DNA of 11,022 bases from Phoronis ovalis (lineage: Eukaryota > Phoronida > Phoronidae). Below the pieces are notes generated by a model, which did no database searches, was not told the DNA's origin, and saw only the letters and a list, made by a program, of their open reading frames with translations. How positions within the stretch are numbered: position 1 is the stretch's first letter; each line of letters opens with the position of its first letter. A program made the position numbers and the translations under genes. Positions 1 through 8,401 of the stretch are shown here, one piece after another. Location: NCBI GenBank assembly GCA_028565635.1, contig JAOXYB010057190.1, positions 1-11,022 of the forward strand, in the 5' to 3' direction.

Positions 1-136
1 CCATCACCATTTCCAATGCGACTAACGTTGATGGTATCTTCTATATTATACAGAATATATTTTAAGGCCTTACTTTTAGATGATGGCGATCAGCCCATCA
101 GCCTTGTTTATCGATAGCTGGTAATCCCATCGGCTG

Positions 137-451
137 TTGGTGTCCGGTTGGGGAGCAGTCCAGGAGAGACACCAAGTATCAGGCTTGTGGAATCACCGCA
201 TGTCACTGGCTCATACAAATTTGAGAGAGTTTATGGGCATTTTCTTAGTACTCAAGTCGTTTGTCCCCATGGATCGAGACAAATATGTTCAAATATTAAG
301 CGACAATATCACTGCGGTTCCTATAGGCAAATCACCTTGAGGGATCTAACCTAGATGTGTCAGAAATAGTTCAATCAACTGGGGTCTTAGCTTAAGAAAA
401 GAACATTTATTTGTCGGCCAAGCATCTAGCGGGCAAAGACAATCAGTGAGC
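137..451 (+). pseudogene. RNase H domain fragment of DIRS-like retroelement
   Basis: The reading frame from 137 shows the RNase H signature of this retroelement class: SGWGAV near the start, then SGLWNHRMSLAHTNLREF, which corresponds to the usual 'G-x-W ... H-I-N-x-L-E-x-x-A-I' block, then LSDNITAV, the 'DN-x-T-A-V' block. After a frame change, 391-451 encodes SAKHLAGKDNQ followed by TGA and then AD. This is the 'H-L-x-G-x-x-N-x-x-A-D-x-L-S-R' end of the domain with stop codons inside it. At least one frameshift and two stops show loss of function. In a working element this domain degrades the RNA strand during reverse transcription. Confidence 0.7.
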
Positions 452-480
452 AGATGATTAAGTCATCTTTCGTTTTCTCG

Positions 481-835
481 GTTTAACTGGAAACTTCACC
501 CAAATCTTTTTAGGGGTGTTAGATCACATGTGGGGGCCCTCATGGTATAGACAGATTGGCCAATCTATTAGCCCACCAGTTCCCTACGTACAGCAGTCTG
601 TATTACAGGAGTGGTGTAGATGTCTTAGCACAGAAAAATTGTGAACGCAATTTTGTGAACCCCTCCATTCCACTTAATTCCCAGGGTTCCTCAGGTGGTC
701 CAGCACTCAGAAAGCATCGACCACAATCATTGCTCCCAAGAGGCCGACACAACCTTGGTTCCGCCAATTGGAACAAATGGTGGTATCTTTACCAATTAAA
801 CTATCAACATCACCAAGCATTATACTGGCCATGGG
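481..835 (+). pseudogene. Region after RNase H in DIRS-like polyprotein, frameshifted
   Basis: About 481-540 reads FNWKLHPNLFRGV, like the 'E-W-x-L-x-P-x-x-F' step that follows RNase H in DIRS polyproteins. From 550 the frame DRLANLLAHQFPTYSSLYY matches the 'D-x-F-A-x-x-x-N-x-Q-L-P-x-Y-x-S' segment and continues to VLAQKNCERNFVNPSIPL. At about 706 the homologous reading moves to another frame, giving TTIIAPKRPTQPWFRQLE, which corresponds to the familiar 'I-x-P-x-W-P-x-Q-P-W-x-x-x-L' segment. The change of frame shows the copy is disrupted. Assignment rests on motif order and similarity recalled from the family. Confidence 0.65.
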
Positions 836-954
836 ACCAAAGTGGAAAATTTATGCTTGGCGAATATATGGGGGAACAGTTTCAGTTGTTAGATTGATCT
901 GAAAGATCGCTGAGACGAACTCCACTATGTTGGCCATCCAATACGTTGTAAGGT

Positions 955-1790
955 TACAATACAGCTTTGAGACGCTTATTTGAGTTTTGCATTAAAAGGG
1001 GAACATATTTCTCGCCTACAGCAAGTGTTTTAATGCTCTATAGGCCGATTTGTCTGGTAGACCAAGATCTCAGCTTAAAGCGAAGCAGCATGTTATATTA
1101 TTTTACCGTGTGCATAGTTTAATTTTCAGTTCTTACCAAGTTGAGTATACCAATCAACCTAACCATCAAAAGTGTTGCCTATTCAGGCTTTTAGAATTAA
1201 TGGGGCAATAATGAACAGTTGTCATTAGCGCAGCCTAGAATGAAGGCTATTACTGTGTTATCTTTATTTTTTATATCAAGACCTTCAGATTTGGTTCCAA
1301 ATGGAGTTTTGTTTATGCCTGAGACTTTGAGAGTTAGTAAGTTACACTTTAGCAGAGATCAGATTGTTTGTTGTCGATTACTTTTCATGGTATCAAAAGT
1401 GATACTAATAGTATTGTGTGTCAAATTCCACCAACAACAGAGTCAGTAGTAGATCCTGTTGCATGTTTTAAAATGTATTTAATTGTCAGCCACTGAACAC
1501 TTGTGTAATGATGAACCTATAAACCTGTATATGTCTCCATACATAAACATTACAGTGCTCTTAGCAATTCGGCTATCACTACCATTCTTAAAAACGTTAT
1601 TAAAAAATGGAGACTAGTTTGAGTAATCAGGAGTATTCTGCCAAGTGTTCGCCCAACAGAGGCTACAGCAGCTCTACGTATTGATTGTAACCATGACACT
1701 GCTATGAACACAGGGACAAGGTCAGTGTTTTTTGAACATTCTGTTTTTAATAAAACTCCAGGGGTCTGTTGTGATAATATTATAAAGTTT
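955..1790 (+). pseudogene. Tyrosine recombinase of DIRS-like retroelement, inactivated
   Basis: At 955-1045 the frame reads YNTALRRLFEFCIKRG...SPTASVLMLY, typical of the N-terminal core-binding domain of DIRS recombinases. At 1219-1449 the catalytic part begins: LSLFFISRPSDLV, in which the arginine at 1279-1281 matches the first catalytic Arg ('R-x-S-D-L'). At 1650-1652 another arginine lies in PSVRPTEATAA, matching the 'H-x-x-R-A-A-x-T-S' box, but the usual His position is not His. The final block, MNTGTRS...SVFNK, has Phe (1746-1748) where the nucleophilic Tyr would be expected. Stop codons interrupt the middle. The enzyme would have joined circular element DNA to the genome; this copy lacks key residues and an open frame. 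Confidence 0.65.
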
Positions 1791-2010
1791 GAATAAGCAG
1801 TTAGTTGATAGACATGCAGGACGTTGAACACCTCTGACAGTTTATTATCTTTTTTCAATTTTTTGTTAGTGAACAGTCTGTTGTTAATTGCTTCTATGTA
1901 CTTAGTACTTTAACTAGTAGGCCGGGTTGTCATATAATCCATGCTTTCAGCATTCTAGATTAATTGGTATATTAGACTCTAGTTTGTTAGTTTCGTTGTA
2001 TATCTCAAAA

Positions 2011-2061
2011 ATAAGGCATAATAAAGTTTTTGAATATATTCTGTGTCTGTTGTTGTATGGC
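2011..2061 (+). repeat. Direct repeat copy 1 of the retroelement 3' end
   Basis: This 51-bp unit begins ataaggcataataa and ends ttgtatggc. It matches 2168-2218 at 45 of 51 positions by eye, without gaps, and the repeat period is 157 bp. It lies shortly after the recombinase remnant, where split direct repeats (A-B arrangement) of DIRS/Ngaro elements sit. The role as element terminus is inference from position. Confidence 0.6.
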
Positions 2062-2167
2062 ACCACTACATATATTCATTCTTGTCCCATGCAATGTGTT
2101 TTGTTATGTAATTTTATTGTTATTATTAGTGTTATTTTGCTGTTGTAGCTGTATCGATTAACAAGAT

Positions 2168-2218
2168 ATAAGGCATAATAATATTTTTGAACATATTTTG
2201 TGTCTATTGTTGCATGGC
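2168..2218 (+). repeat. Direct repeat copy 2 of the retroelement 3' end
   Basis: Second copy of the 51-bp unit, same orientation as 2011-2061, with six substitutions. It probably marks the right edge of the DIRS-like element, because nothing element-like is recognisable after it. Confidence 0.55.
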
Positions 2219-3851
2219 GTAGTTTCCGAAGATTTCATCTCTGGGGTTCCCGAGATTGGCTTCTTTTCTGGCACTTTCACTGTTTATTAAGAATGTAACT
2301 CTTCCGTGCACAAAAAATCTCATGCTTTTTCTATTGTAAAGCTTTGTAAATGTACGGTTACATTAGCTGATTATTTTTAATTTGCTTCAAGTCCGTTACC
2401 TGGCCCGGCGCTTTGCACTATGACCGTTCAATTCGCTCACTATACCATCTATGCAGTTCCAGTGACATAAACTGGTTTCTCTTACAGGTGATGGTACACT
2501 AACTTATGGTGATTCAATATAACCACTGTGATTATTTGTACCATTCAACTTTTCGATGATTTTTTTTAATGTGCTGTAGTCAACCGGCTAAGTGTTGGAA
2601 CTTAATGAAGACTACGTTCAGAATTTAAATTAAGTTCATTGTACTGGGAAACTGTGGCAAGCGGCACATCTACATTTATTTAGAAAACTATTAAATATTT
2701 CTAAACAATTATTTTATACTGGTGCTTCACAAGAATCAACCACATTCAGTACTGTGATATACGGCATGAAACCACCTAGCTCCAAATACCTGTTCTGACA
2801 ATTTTAATAAAACTGTTATTCTTAGTGTCTTTCATTTTAGTAGGTGCGTAGCCATTGTTTGTTCTAAAAATACGATAATATCTTGCAAATATAATCGTAC
2901 CTATTATTCTTACTAATTATTTATTAATTGGCTTTATTGAGTAAGCCCAGTTGCATTTTTCTCTCTTTAGATAATTAAAATACCATGTTATGAAATATCA
3001 TTCGTGATAATGCAAGCACGTGTTTAAACCAACCATTGTCTAACAAAAACGAGACAACTATAGGTATTTACAATGATGAATTGCATAATAACAACCGTGT
3101 GTTGAAACGTGATGAATATCACGAAGTGATTCATTTTGCCGGTGTGCAAACAAAAGACAGTTAGATTATCATGTGGAGTTACACAACAATGTAGTCCCGT
3201 AAGATGTCTAGTCGGTGTCGTTTTACAAAGATATTTTGCTTCAATGGATGAAAAATCGCTTGGCGAAGTTCACATGTATAGTAAAGCCTGATGCAAGAAA
3301 TAAACTAGATTGTTCTTTACGAATACAACGATTTTACAGTTTTGATACCCAGTTACAAACACGGCTATGGTTCTGTTTCCCTTTTCCATGTTCCTTATTT
3401 GCCTCCAAATTGGGGTTCTTAAGACTTGAACTAGAGTTCTCTTTTCCTTCTTGTAACCCTAAATGGAATGAGGAAAAATGAAATAGCTCTTGTTCCCTTA
3501 CTGAATAAGTAAATTGGAAACATTTCCATATTGAGTAAAAGCAAAAGGAACTAAATGAATTGTCCTAATGTTTTACCTAACTTAGTTCTTTACCGTTATA
3601 TTATTTTATTCATTTACAGATACTGAATTTCTTTGATTTTCTCAAAGTCTAAAACAGTTCGTGCAATCTACTTAAGGACGTTACACAGACGCTCGCTACA
3701 ATGGGCCCGACTAGTCAACAGCCAGGTACACTAAAGAACTCATTAAATATGTGAAGAATATACTTGTAAAATCGATGTGAACTTAAAACAAAACTTTCAA
3801 AGGCAAGACAAAAGCAATGTGAACAAAACAGTTATTTTATGTTTCAAAGCA
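2219..3851. other. Gene-free stretch
   Basis: No coding region, RNA gene or convincing repeat was found here. Open frames are short, start at non-ATG codons and show no protein-like composition. A good-looking 3' splice acceptor (ctcttacag, ending 2487) is followed by only 11 codons before a stop, and is not enough to call an exon. Likely intergenic or intronic DNA. Confidence 0.5.
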
Positions 3852-4012
3852 TATCTATCTATCTGTCTATCGGTCTATCGGTCTGTCGGTCTGTCGGTCT
3901 ATCGGTCTATCTGTCTGTCGGTCTATCTGTCTGTCCCTCGATCTATCTATCTATCTGTCTGTCTATCTGTCTGTCTGTCTGACTGTCTGTCTATCTGTCT
4001 GTCTGTATATCT
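3852..4012. repeat. TCTR tetranucleotide microsatellite (imperfect)
   Basis: About 160 bp of tandem four-base units, mostly atct, gtct and gtcg (TCTA/TCTG with TCGG variants). It creates an artificial open frame of repeated Leu-Ser-Val/Ile-Cys residues that is not a gene. Confidence 0.95.
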
Positions 4013-4651
4013 CAATATTGAAATTGTTCAGAGATCATTCTTTTTTACTCTCTCTGGTTAGTGACATAATGACATGATTATGACTGAACTTGTACTTACT
4101 CTTTACGTTAAGAGTACAATGTACTAAGCTAAGCTACTTAATGCGGAAACATCGCATTTTCTGGCACTCATCTTGCATTTAGCACCCATTTTTGACAATT
4201 TGTGGTGTGTCTATATACTGAAAACTATTTTCAATGTCAAACTCTACCCCTGATGCAAATTTGGTGTTCTTAATAAAAAACACACACTTCAATCCAAGCC
4301 TGTTCTTATTGCTTCCAAAAAAGTGTGTGCTTTCAATAGTTCTCGAATCTAAACGAATAATTCAAACTACCTCACACTTTTTTCAAAAACGTTAACTGTG
4401 ACTACGTTACATGAAACCGTGTCAAACTCATCATGTCTGTATTTAAATTTGACTATAGATAGTAAAATCTACGAAATATTCCAATGTTTCTAGTGACGTT
4501 ATAAGGGTTTCGCCATGAAAGAAGCCATTTTATATTAGAACACATATAATAACCTTTTATAAGCAATCATTCACTACATGCAGTTTAGTAGTAATAAAAA
4601 TATGGGATAAAATGCTACCTGCATTCCTGTTTTTTATCATTTTTGCTGGGT
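4013..4651. other. Gene-free stretch upstream of the TcmP-like gene
   Basis: No gene seen. It holds one imperfect inverted repeat: 4277-4289 pairs with 4321-4333 (12 of 13 positions, core cacacactt/aagtgtgtg) around a loop of about 31 bp. The rest is AT-rich non-coding DNA. Confidence 0.45.
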
Positions 4652-4659
4652 TATAAAAG
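4652..4659 (+). promoter_or_regulatory. Candidate TATA box for the TcmP-like gene
   Basis: TATAAAAG is a full match to the eukaryotic TATA consensus. A start of transcription about 30 bp downstream (near 4683) would place a 5' leader before the candidate first coding ATG at 4795 and the splice acceptor at 4914. In AT-rich DNA such a match can occur by chance. Confidence 0.3.
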
Positions 4660-4794
4660 AGTCTGTAGCTCAAAATTGGTACAGGTACTCAGAGTTATGA
4701 CCAATAGTATTCAAAAAAGGTCAATTTGTGGCATCGGCTGAGGGATTAAATTCACATAGAGCAATTGTGTAGACATTATCCATCCAATAATGCA

Positions 4795-4828
4795 ATGACA
4801 TCTAACGCCAGCAAAAAAAACTGCACTG
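4795..4828 (+). CDS. Possible short first coding exon of the TcmP-like gene
   Basis: An ATG at 4795 opens 11 codons (MTSNASKKNCT) plus one base, ending at 4828 before a GT at 4829-4830. Joined to the acceptor ending at 4914, it would keep the frame (phase 1) and read into QKSKKTEFFK and then the downstream ATG at 4947. The intron would be 86 bp with a T-rich 3' end. The donor (actg/gtttag) is weak, so this may be wrong; the exon could lie elsewhere or be entirely untranslated. Confidence 0.22.
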
Positions 4829-4894
4829 GTTTAGTTCATTTAGTTTTGGACAACTTATTTATTAAGTATGCTACCTATTGTGTATTTTTTAAAC

Positions 4895-4914
4895 AATATT
4901 ATGTTATTTTGCAG
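4895..4914 (+). promoter_or_regulatory. 3' splice site upstream of the TcmP-like coding exon
   Basis: A T-rich tract ending ttattttgcag gives a strong acceptor with the exon starting at 4915. From there the TcmP frame is open without a stop and encodes QKSKKTEFFK before the ATG at 4947. This shows the gene is processed as a eukaryotic gene and argues against bacterial contamination. Confidence 0.6.
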
Positions 4915-4946
4915 TCCAGAAAAGTAAAAAAACTGAATTTTTCAAA

Positions 4947-6134
4947 ATGGATAGAGCACATGGTTATGCCAAACGAGTTATCTTAAAGAAATACCTTCAG
5001 TCATGGATTCCGCGCATGTTTTTCACTGATACACGACGTCCCAAAACCATATCGTATGTTGATGGATTTTCTGGTTCTGGCAAATACTCTAAAGCAAAGC
5101 AAGAGTTAGAAAAGCCAATAGAAGCTTACGGCTCTCCAGTTATTGCGATGACCGCAATGCTAGACTGGTGTAACACATTTAAAAACAAAGAAGAAAAAAG
5201 TAGTAAAAGATGTAAAATGAAAATGGTATTAATCGAAAAAAGCAAAAAGAATTTCATTTCTTTACGCAACGCAATGGAAGAGAGGCAGTTCATGTACCAG
5301 ATGGAAGAAAGTCCAACTCAGGTATTTTATCAAAACTGCGAATTTGTAGATGCGGACTTTAGTGAAGTCATCAGTCCTTGCTTTGGATTTATGGATCCTT
5401 TTGGTTTCACCCATACGCCAATGTCTAAGGTTCAAGAGTTTATTGGTGAAGGGAAGGAACTTCTTTTGAACCTCATGGTTGCGCATATCAACAGGTTTGG
5501 TAAAATGGAGAAGTTGATACCAAAGGTTAAAAAACTGTTCAATGACAACTCAAAGTATTTGCAAATACTTAAGTTAGAAGACGCCGAGCAAAAAGCAGAA
5601 CAACTTGCTAGCTTATACGAAGAGGAATTAAAATCATGCGGGGCAAAGTTCACTGCGTTATTTTGCGTTGAGGGTAAAAACGTTGCCCACCTGCGTTATT
5701 ATCTTATATTTGCTACCACATCACCTAGAAGTCTAGCATGTATGAAAGAATGTATGAACAGGGTTACTCAAGAACAAGATAAATTTAAATTCTGCGACAA
5801 AATGGGACAATTGTTTGATTGGAAGAATGATCAAGATTCAGAAGGAGCTGTTAAGGAATTAATTTATTCAGAATTTAAAGGCCGTTCAAATGTACCTATT
5901 GATAGTATAAAACAATTTGTTGTCAGGGAACTACCCTACTACATCTTTAGAAAAAAGTCACTAAAAGCTCTTGAAAATGATGGAAGGATTATTCGCGTAA
6001 AGCTTACTGACGGAAAGAAACGAAAAAAGCTAACTTTTCCTGACAGTGTGGCTCTTATAACCTTTAGGCATGACGACGGAATTGGTACGATACAACATGG
6101 TAATAGAACATTATTTTATTTCCTGAATATTTGA
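4947..6134 (+). CDS. Three-Cys-motif partner protein (TcmP)-like protein, methyltransferase-like fold plus winged helix
   Basis: Intact frame of 395 residues from the ATG at 4947. Residues 36-47 (SYVDGFSGSGKY) resemble the glycine-rich SAM-binding motif I of methyltransferases and the 'YiDgFAGpGxY' hallmark of bacterial TcmP. GSPVIAM (62-68) and the acidic strand end LIEKS (95-99) follow. FMDPFGF (148-154) stands where DNA methyltransferases carry DPPY-type motif IV. LLLNLM...INRF (172-184) and YYLIFATTSPRSLACMKECM (251-270) are further family-like blocks. Residues about 312-366 (VPIDSIKQFVV, SLKALENDGRIIRV, FPD) look like the C-terminal winged helix. In bacteria and phages TcmP genes lie beside the three-Cys-motif radical-SAM-like (Gp37/Gp68, DUF5131) gene; the biochemical role is not established to my knowledge. 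No such partner is visible here. A strong 3' splice site (4914) precedes the ATG, and the frame stays open back to it with an FFK motif, so the true protein may start in an upstream exon. Base composition is like its surroundings, so any transfer from bacteria is not recent. Family call is from motifs only. Confidence 0.82.
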   Translation: MDRAHGYAKRVILKKYLQSWIPRMFFTDTRRPKTISYVDGFSGSGKYSKAKQELEKPIEAYGSPVIAMTAMLDWCNTFKNKEEKSSKRCKMKMVLIEKSKKNFISLRNAMEERQFMYQMEESPTQVFYQNCEFVDADFSEVISPCFGFMDPFGFTHTPMSKVQEFIGEGKELLLNLMVAHINRFGKMEKLIPKVKKLFNDNSKYLQILKLEDAEQKAEQLASLYEEELKSCGAKFTALFCVEGKNVAHLRYYLIFATTSPRSLACMKECMNRVTQEQDKFKFCDKMGQLFDWKNDQDSEGAVKELIYSEFKGRSNVPIDSIKQFVVRELPYYIFRKKSLKALENDGRIIRVKLTDGKKRKKLTFPDSVALITFRHDDGIGTIQHGNRTLFYFLNI

Positions 6135-6495
6135 AATGGTGAGATCTTTAAATGTCCTATTTTCTTTGAAATATATGACGTATTTGCATGAGAGACAATT
6201 ACTGTTGTATTCAAACTGAATATTTTCTTTATAAGCATGTGAGTAAACCTGTGTGTAACAGCTGTTGTGCCATATTATTAGAGGCACAAAACACATAGAT
6301 ATACTATATATAGAAATTTCAAAGTACAAATCCTGTGACTTAACTCGCATAATTATCTCTTTTTCTACTAGTCATATAAGAAGAATAATAATTATTATTT
6401 AAGTAATGTATTTGGAAAAGATCTTCAAACTTTTTTGATGAAATCTTTAGCATATACTCATGTTCTGACTTTCTCTAAATTTAATTCCCTTCTTT
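6135..6495. other. 3' flank of the TcmP-like gene, no further gene seen
   Basis: AT-rich DNA with no coding features. No canonical AATAAA was found close to the stop codon, so the polyadenylation site is not identified. A minus-strand frame overlapping 6111-6350 is low-complexity and judged spurious. Confidence 0.4.
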
Positions 6496-6502
6496 TGTGT
6501 GT

Positions 6503-6544
<42 letters not shown>

Positions 6545-6760
6545 GTGTGTGCGTGCGTGTGTGCGTGTGTGTGCGTGCGTGTGTATGCGTGTGTATGCGT
6601 GTGTATGCGTATAGCTAGTTCAAGTGCAATTATAATGCCATGCAAAATGTATCCTACATGAACATGTAATATAACATTTTTGTTGTTGGTTACAGTAGCG
6701 CTATATTATAATGTGAAATACAATTGTCTCCTTACAAGTCGTTCTTGTATGTGACAATGG
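6496..6760. repeat. Duplicated block, copy 1: GT microsatellite plus about 149-bp unique part
   Basis: A GT/GTGC/GTAT tract (about 6496-6611) is followed by 6612-6760, which aligns with 7016-7153. Shared landmarks in order are gcaattataatg, atgcaaaatg, atcctacatg, agcgctat and tataatgtgaaa. The two copies are diverged and differ by small indels. Confidence 0.8.
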
Positions 6761-6802
6761 AATTGTTATTTCAAAAGTTCCAAAACAGCAAAAGTTTAAA
6801 CG

Positions 6803-6818
6803 TAAGACCCGGGTCTTA
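6803..6818. repeat. Perfect 16-bp palindrome
   Basis: taagacccgggtctta is identical to its own reverse complement. It sits between the two duplicated blocks. Possible uses are a dimeric factor binding site, or none at all. Confidence 0.6.
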
Positions 6819-6921
6819 TACTCAGGATAATACAGTATGCTCCTTTTTTTACAGCGAAGGAACTTTGTATATAAGCTCTAGATAGCTCTAGAAACAAAAT
6901 GAGCTGTTCATACAGAAACAT

Positions 6922-7153
6922 GTGGGTGTGTGTATGTGAGTTCCTGTGTGCGTATGCGGTGCGTGCGTGCGTGCGTGCGTGCGTGTGTGCGTTCGTGCGT
7001 GTGTGTGTGTGTGTGTAGCTCGTTCAATTGCAATTATAATGTTATGCAAAATGCATCCTACATGCACATGAAATATAACACTTTTGTTGTAGCGCTATTT
7101 TATAATGTGAAAGAAAATTGTTTGTTTACAAATCTTTCTGGTATGTAGCATTG
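6922..7153. repeat. Duplicated block, copy 2: GT/GTGC microsatellite plus about 139-bp unique part
   Basis: Second copy of the block at 6496-6760, same orientation, about 400 bp downstream. Its end falls four bases before the ATG at 7157 of the next gene, so the copy forms the presumed 5' leader or promoter of that gene. Confidence 0.78.
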
Positions 7154-7156
7154 AAG

Positions 7157-8120
7157 ATGTGTTCTGGTACGAAGAGAAAAATTATACCTGCTGAGACACA
7201 AGAAATTGCACTGAGTGAGAATAAATTTAAGAATAACTTAAGAATTCCTGAGGTGGAAGTTAAGATGCCCAAGAGAGTAAAACTGGAGGTAAGATGTCCA
7301 TGAAAATTGATGAATTCAGTTTGTTAAAACCCTTCAAATTCTTCAAATACGATTTTGTCTTTTGTGAAATGACACAAGAAATACAACTAGCTGACATGCA
7401 CATGGTGAAAAATGCTATTTCATTTATTATCAGCCTTGTTTCCATCGCGTATCTAGGCAGATGTCAATTTTTTATTCCATCACTAACTGTTCCTTTTATA
7501 ATATACGGGAAGAAACATTAGTACCTCGTTGTTTTATTTTGTATATTTTACAAATAATACAGGAACATAGCGTATACATAGAATGTTTAATTAAGTGTAT
7601 TATCGATAAGCTGTTTACACTGTATATACTTTGTTGCTGTATTAGTATTTATAATACTTTTTATTTTGTGCAGGATTAATGGTATTACATCGATCTGATA
7701 TTATAAATGTATTTCTATTATTTTAATCAACAGCTAAACCAATCGGAATTGTTAAGCAGCCTTCTGCGCACCTATAACAAACATCTATGTGGGCTGACAT
7801 TCACGGGAAGGATCGATACTTATAACCAGTCACACAATAAGAGGACCATTGTAATTATAGAAGACCCTAACATGAAAACTGCAATAGCGAACGTGCTCAG
7901 TGAAGCTACACACGTAGACGGACAACTGAATGCAATCGGCGTCAATAAAAAGATATGGACAGGAATTACTAACTGTTACGGAGTTTGCAAAATATGGGTT
8001 CAAGAACCGATTCATCCACAGAGCCACAACCCAGATGGAAGCATGACATTTCGAATTCAGGGACACATTAGAATGTGGCCTGCAACAAAATACGCAGCGG
8101 GATTCGAGATAAGAATTTAA
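7157..8120 (+). CDS. Two-exon gene of unknown family, 172 aa, with c-Myc-like NLS (join 7157-7288, 7734-8120)
   Basis: Exon 1 opens at ATG 7157 and ends at 7288 in ctggag before a consensus donor gtaaga. The intron (445 bp) ends in ttttaatcaacag at 7733. The junction falls between codons on both sides, so the frame is kept. The product is 172 residues. Residues 37-44 (MPKRVKLE) closely resemble the c-Myc nuclear localisation signal (PAAKRVKLD), with a second basic patch at 5-8 (TKRK). Residues 61-104 alternate hydrophobic and polar residues as in beta strands (GLTFTGRIDTY, RTIVIIEDP), then a helix-like stretch (MKTAIANVLSEA). The tail 149-172 ends with MWPATKYAAGFEIRI. An OB-like or other beta-rich nucleic-acid-binding fold is possible but unproven. 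I do not recognise the family. The tail recurs in the gene at 8402-9940. An alternative start at 7707 (MYFYYF...) would skip splicing and is less likely. Confidence 0.65.
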
Positions 8121-8401
8121 ATTAACTTAATGCAATTTATAAATATCGAATATATGCTAAGACTTTTTATCACACTATGTTATGGACAGTGACATAAGCA
8201 AATTTCACATTTCCTAAAATAATATACTCGTTTATTTGTTAGCAGATTGTTATGTACACATATTTTAGACTGTATGTTGCTATATCTGGTTAGTAACTAT
8301 CATTGGTTTCCTGCATTATTTCTCGTTAGAAAATAATTCTAAGTATTCTGCAACACAGATAATTTTGTGTGCATATATGAATATTAATAGATATACAATT
8401 T
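8121..8401. other. Short intergenic stretch
   Basis: AT-rich, no gene or clear repeat seen between the 172-aa gene and the next candidate first exon. Confidence 0.4.

Larger units (their letters stand above)
1..2218 (+). mobile_element. Decayed DIRS/Ngaro-like tyrosine-recombinase retrotransposon (left end outside the window)
   Basis: Remnants of three segments occur in the order expected of DIRS-type elements: an RNase H domain (about 137-451), the conserved segment that follows it (about 481-835) and a tyrosine recombinase (about 955-1790). Two 51-bp direct repeats follow (2011-2061 and 2168-2218), as expected of the split direct repeats at the 3' end of this order. Such elements copy through RNA and integrate with a tyrosine recombinase rather than a DDE integrase. 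All three coding segments are broken by stop codons and frame changes, so the copy is dead. The reverse transcriptase core would lie left of the window. Whether it belongs to DIRS, PAT or Ngaro cannot be settled here. Confidence 0.75.

Noticed and set aside
1550-1858. 102-codon minus-strand frame
   Set aside because: It lies opposite the recombinase remnant, which explains the plus strand better by motif order.
1927-2148. 73-codon hydrophobic open frame
   Set aside because: T-rich DNA in the 3' region of the retroelement, crossing one of its direct repeats; hydrophobicity follows from base composition.
2475-2522. Terminal exon after a good acceptor (ctcttacag)
   Set aside because: Only 11 codons (GDGTLTYGDSI) before a stop, with no upstream partner exon found.
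3215-3481. 88-codon open frame
   Set aside because: No ATG at its start, no recognisable motif and no splice or promoter support.
3852-4012. Possible CRISPR-like tandem repeats
   Set aside because: Units are four bases with no spacers; this is a simple microsatellite.
3777-4061. 94-codon open frame rich in Leu-Ser-Val-Cys repeats
   Set aside because: It is the translation of the TCTR microsatellite, not a protein gene.
5262-5653. Two minus-strand frames inside the TcmP-like gene
   Set aside because: They are antisense shadows of a well-supported coding region.
4947-6134. Bacterial contamination as the source of the TcmP-like gene
   Set aside because: An in-frame splice acceptor directly upstream and similar AT-rich composition across both flanks argue for a resident gene, though only reads can exclude a misjoin.
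6930-7148. Cys/Val/Arg-rich open frame
   Set aside because: Mostly a product of the GT/GTGC microsatellite in copy 2 of the duplicated block.
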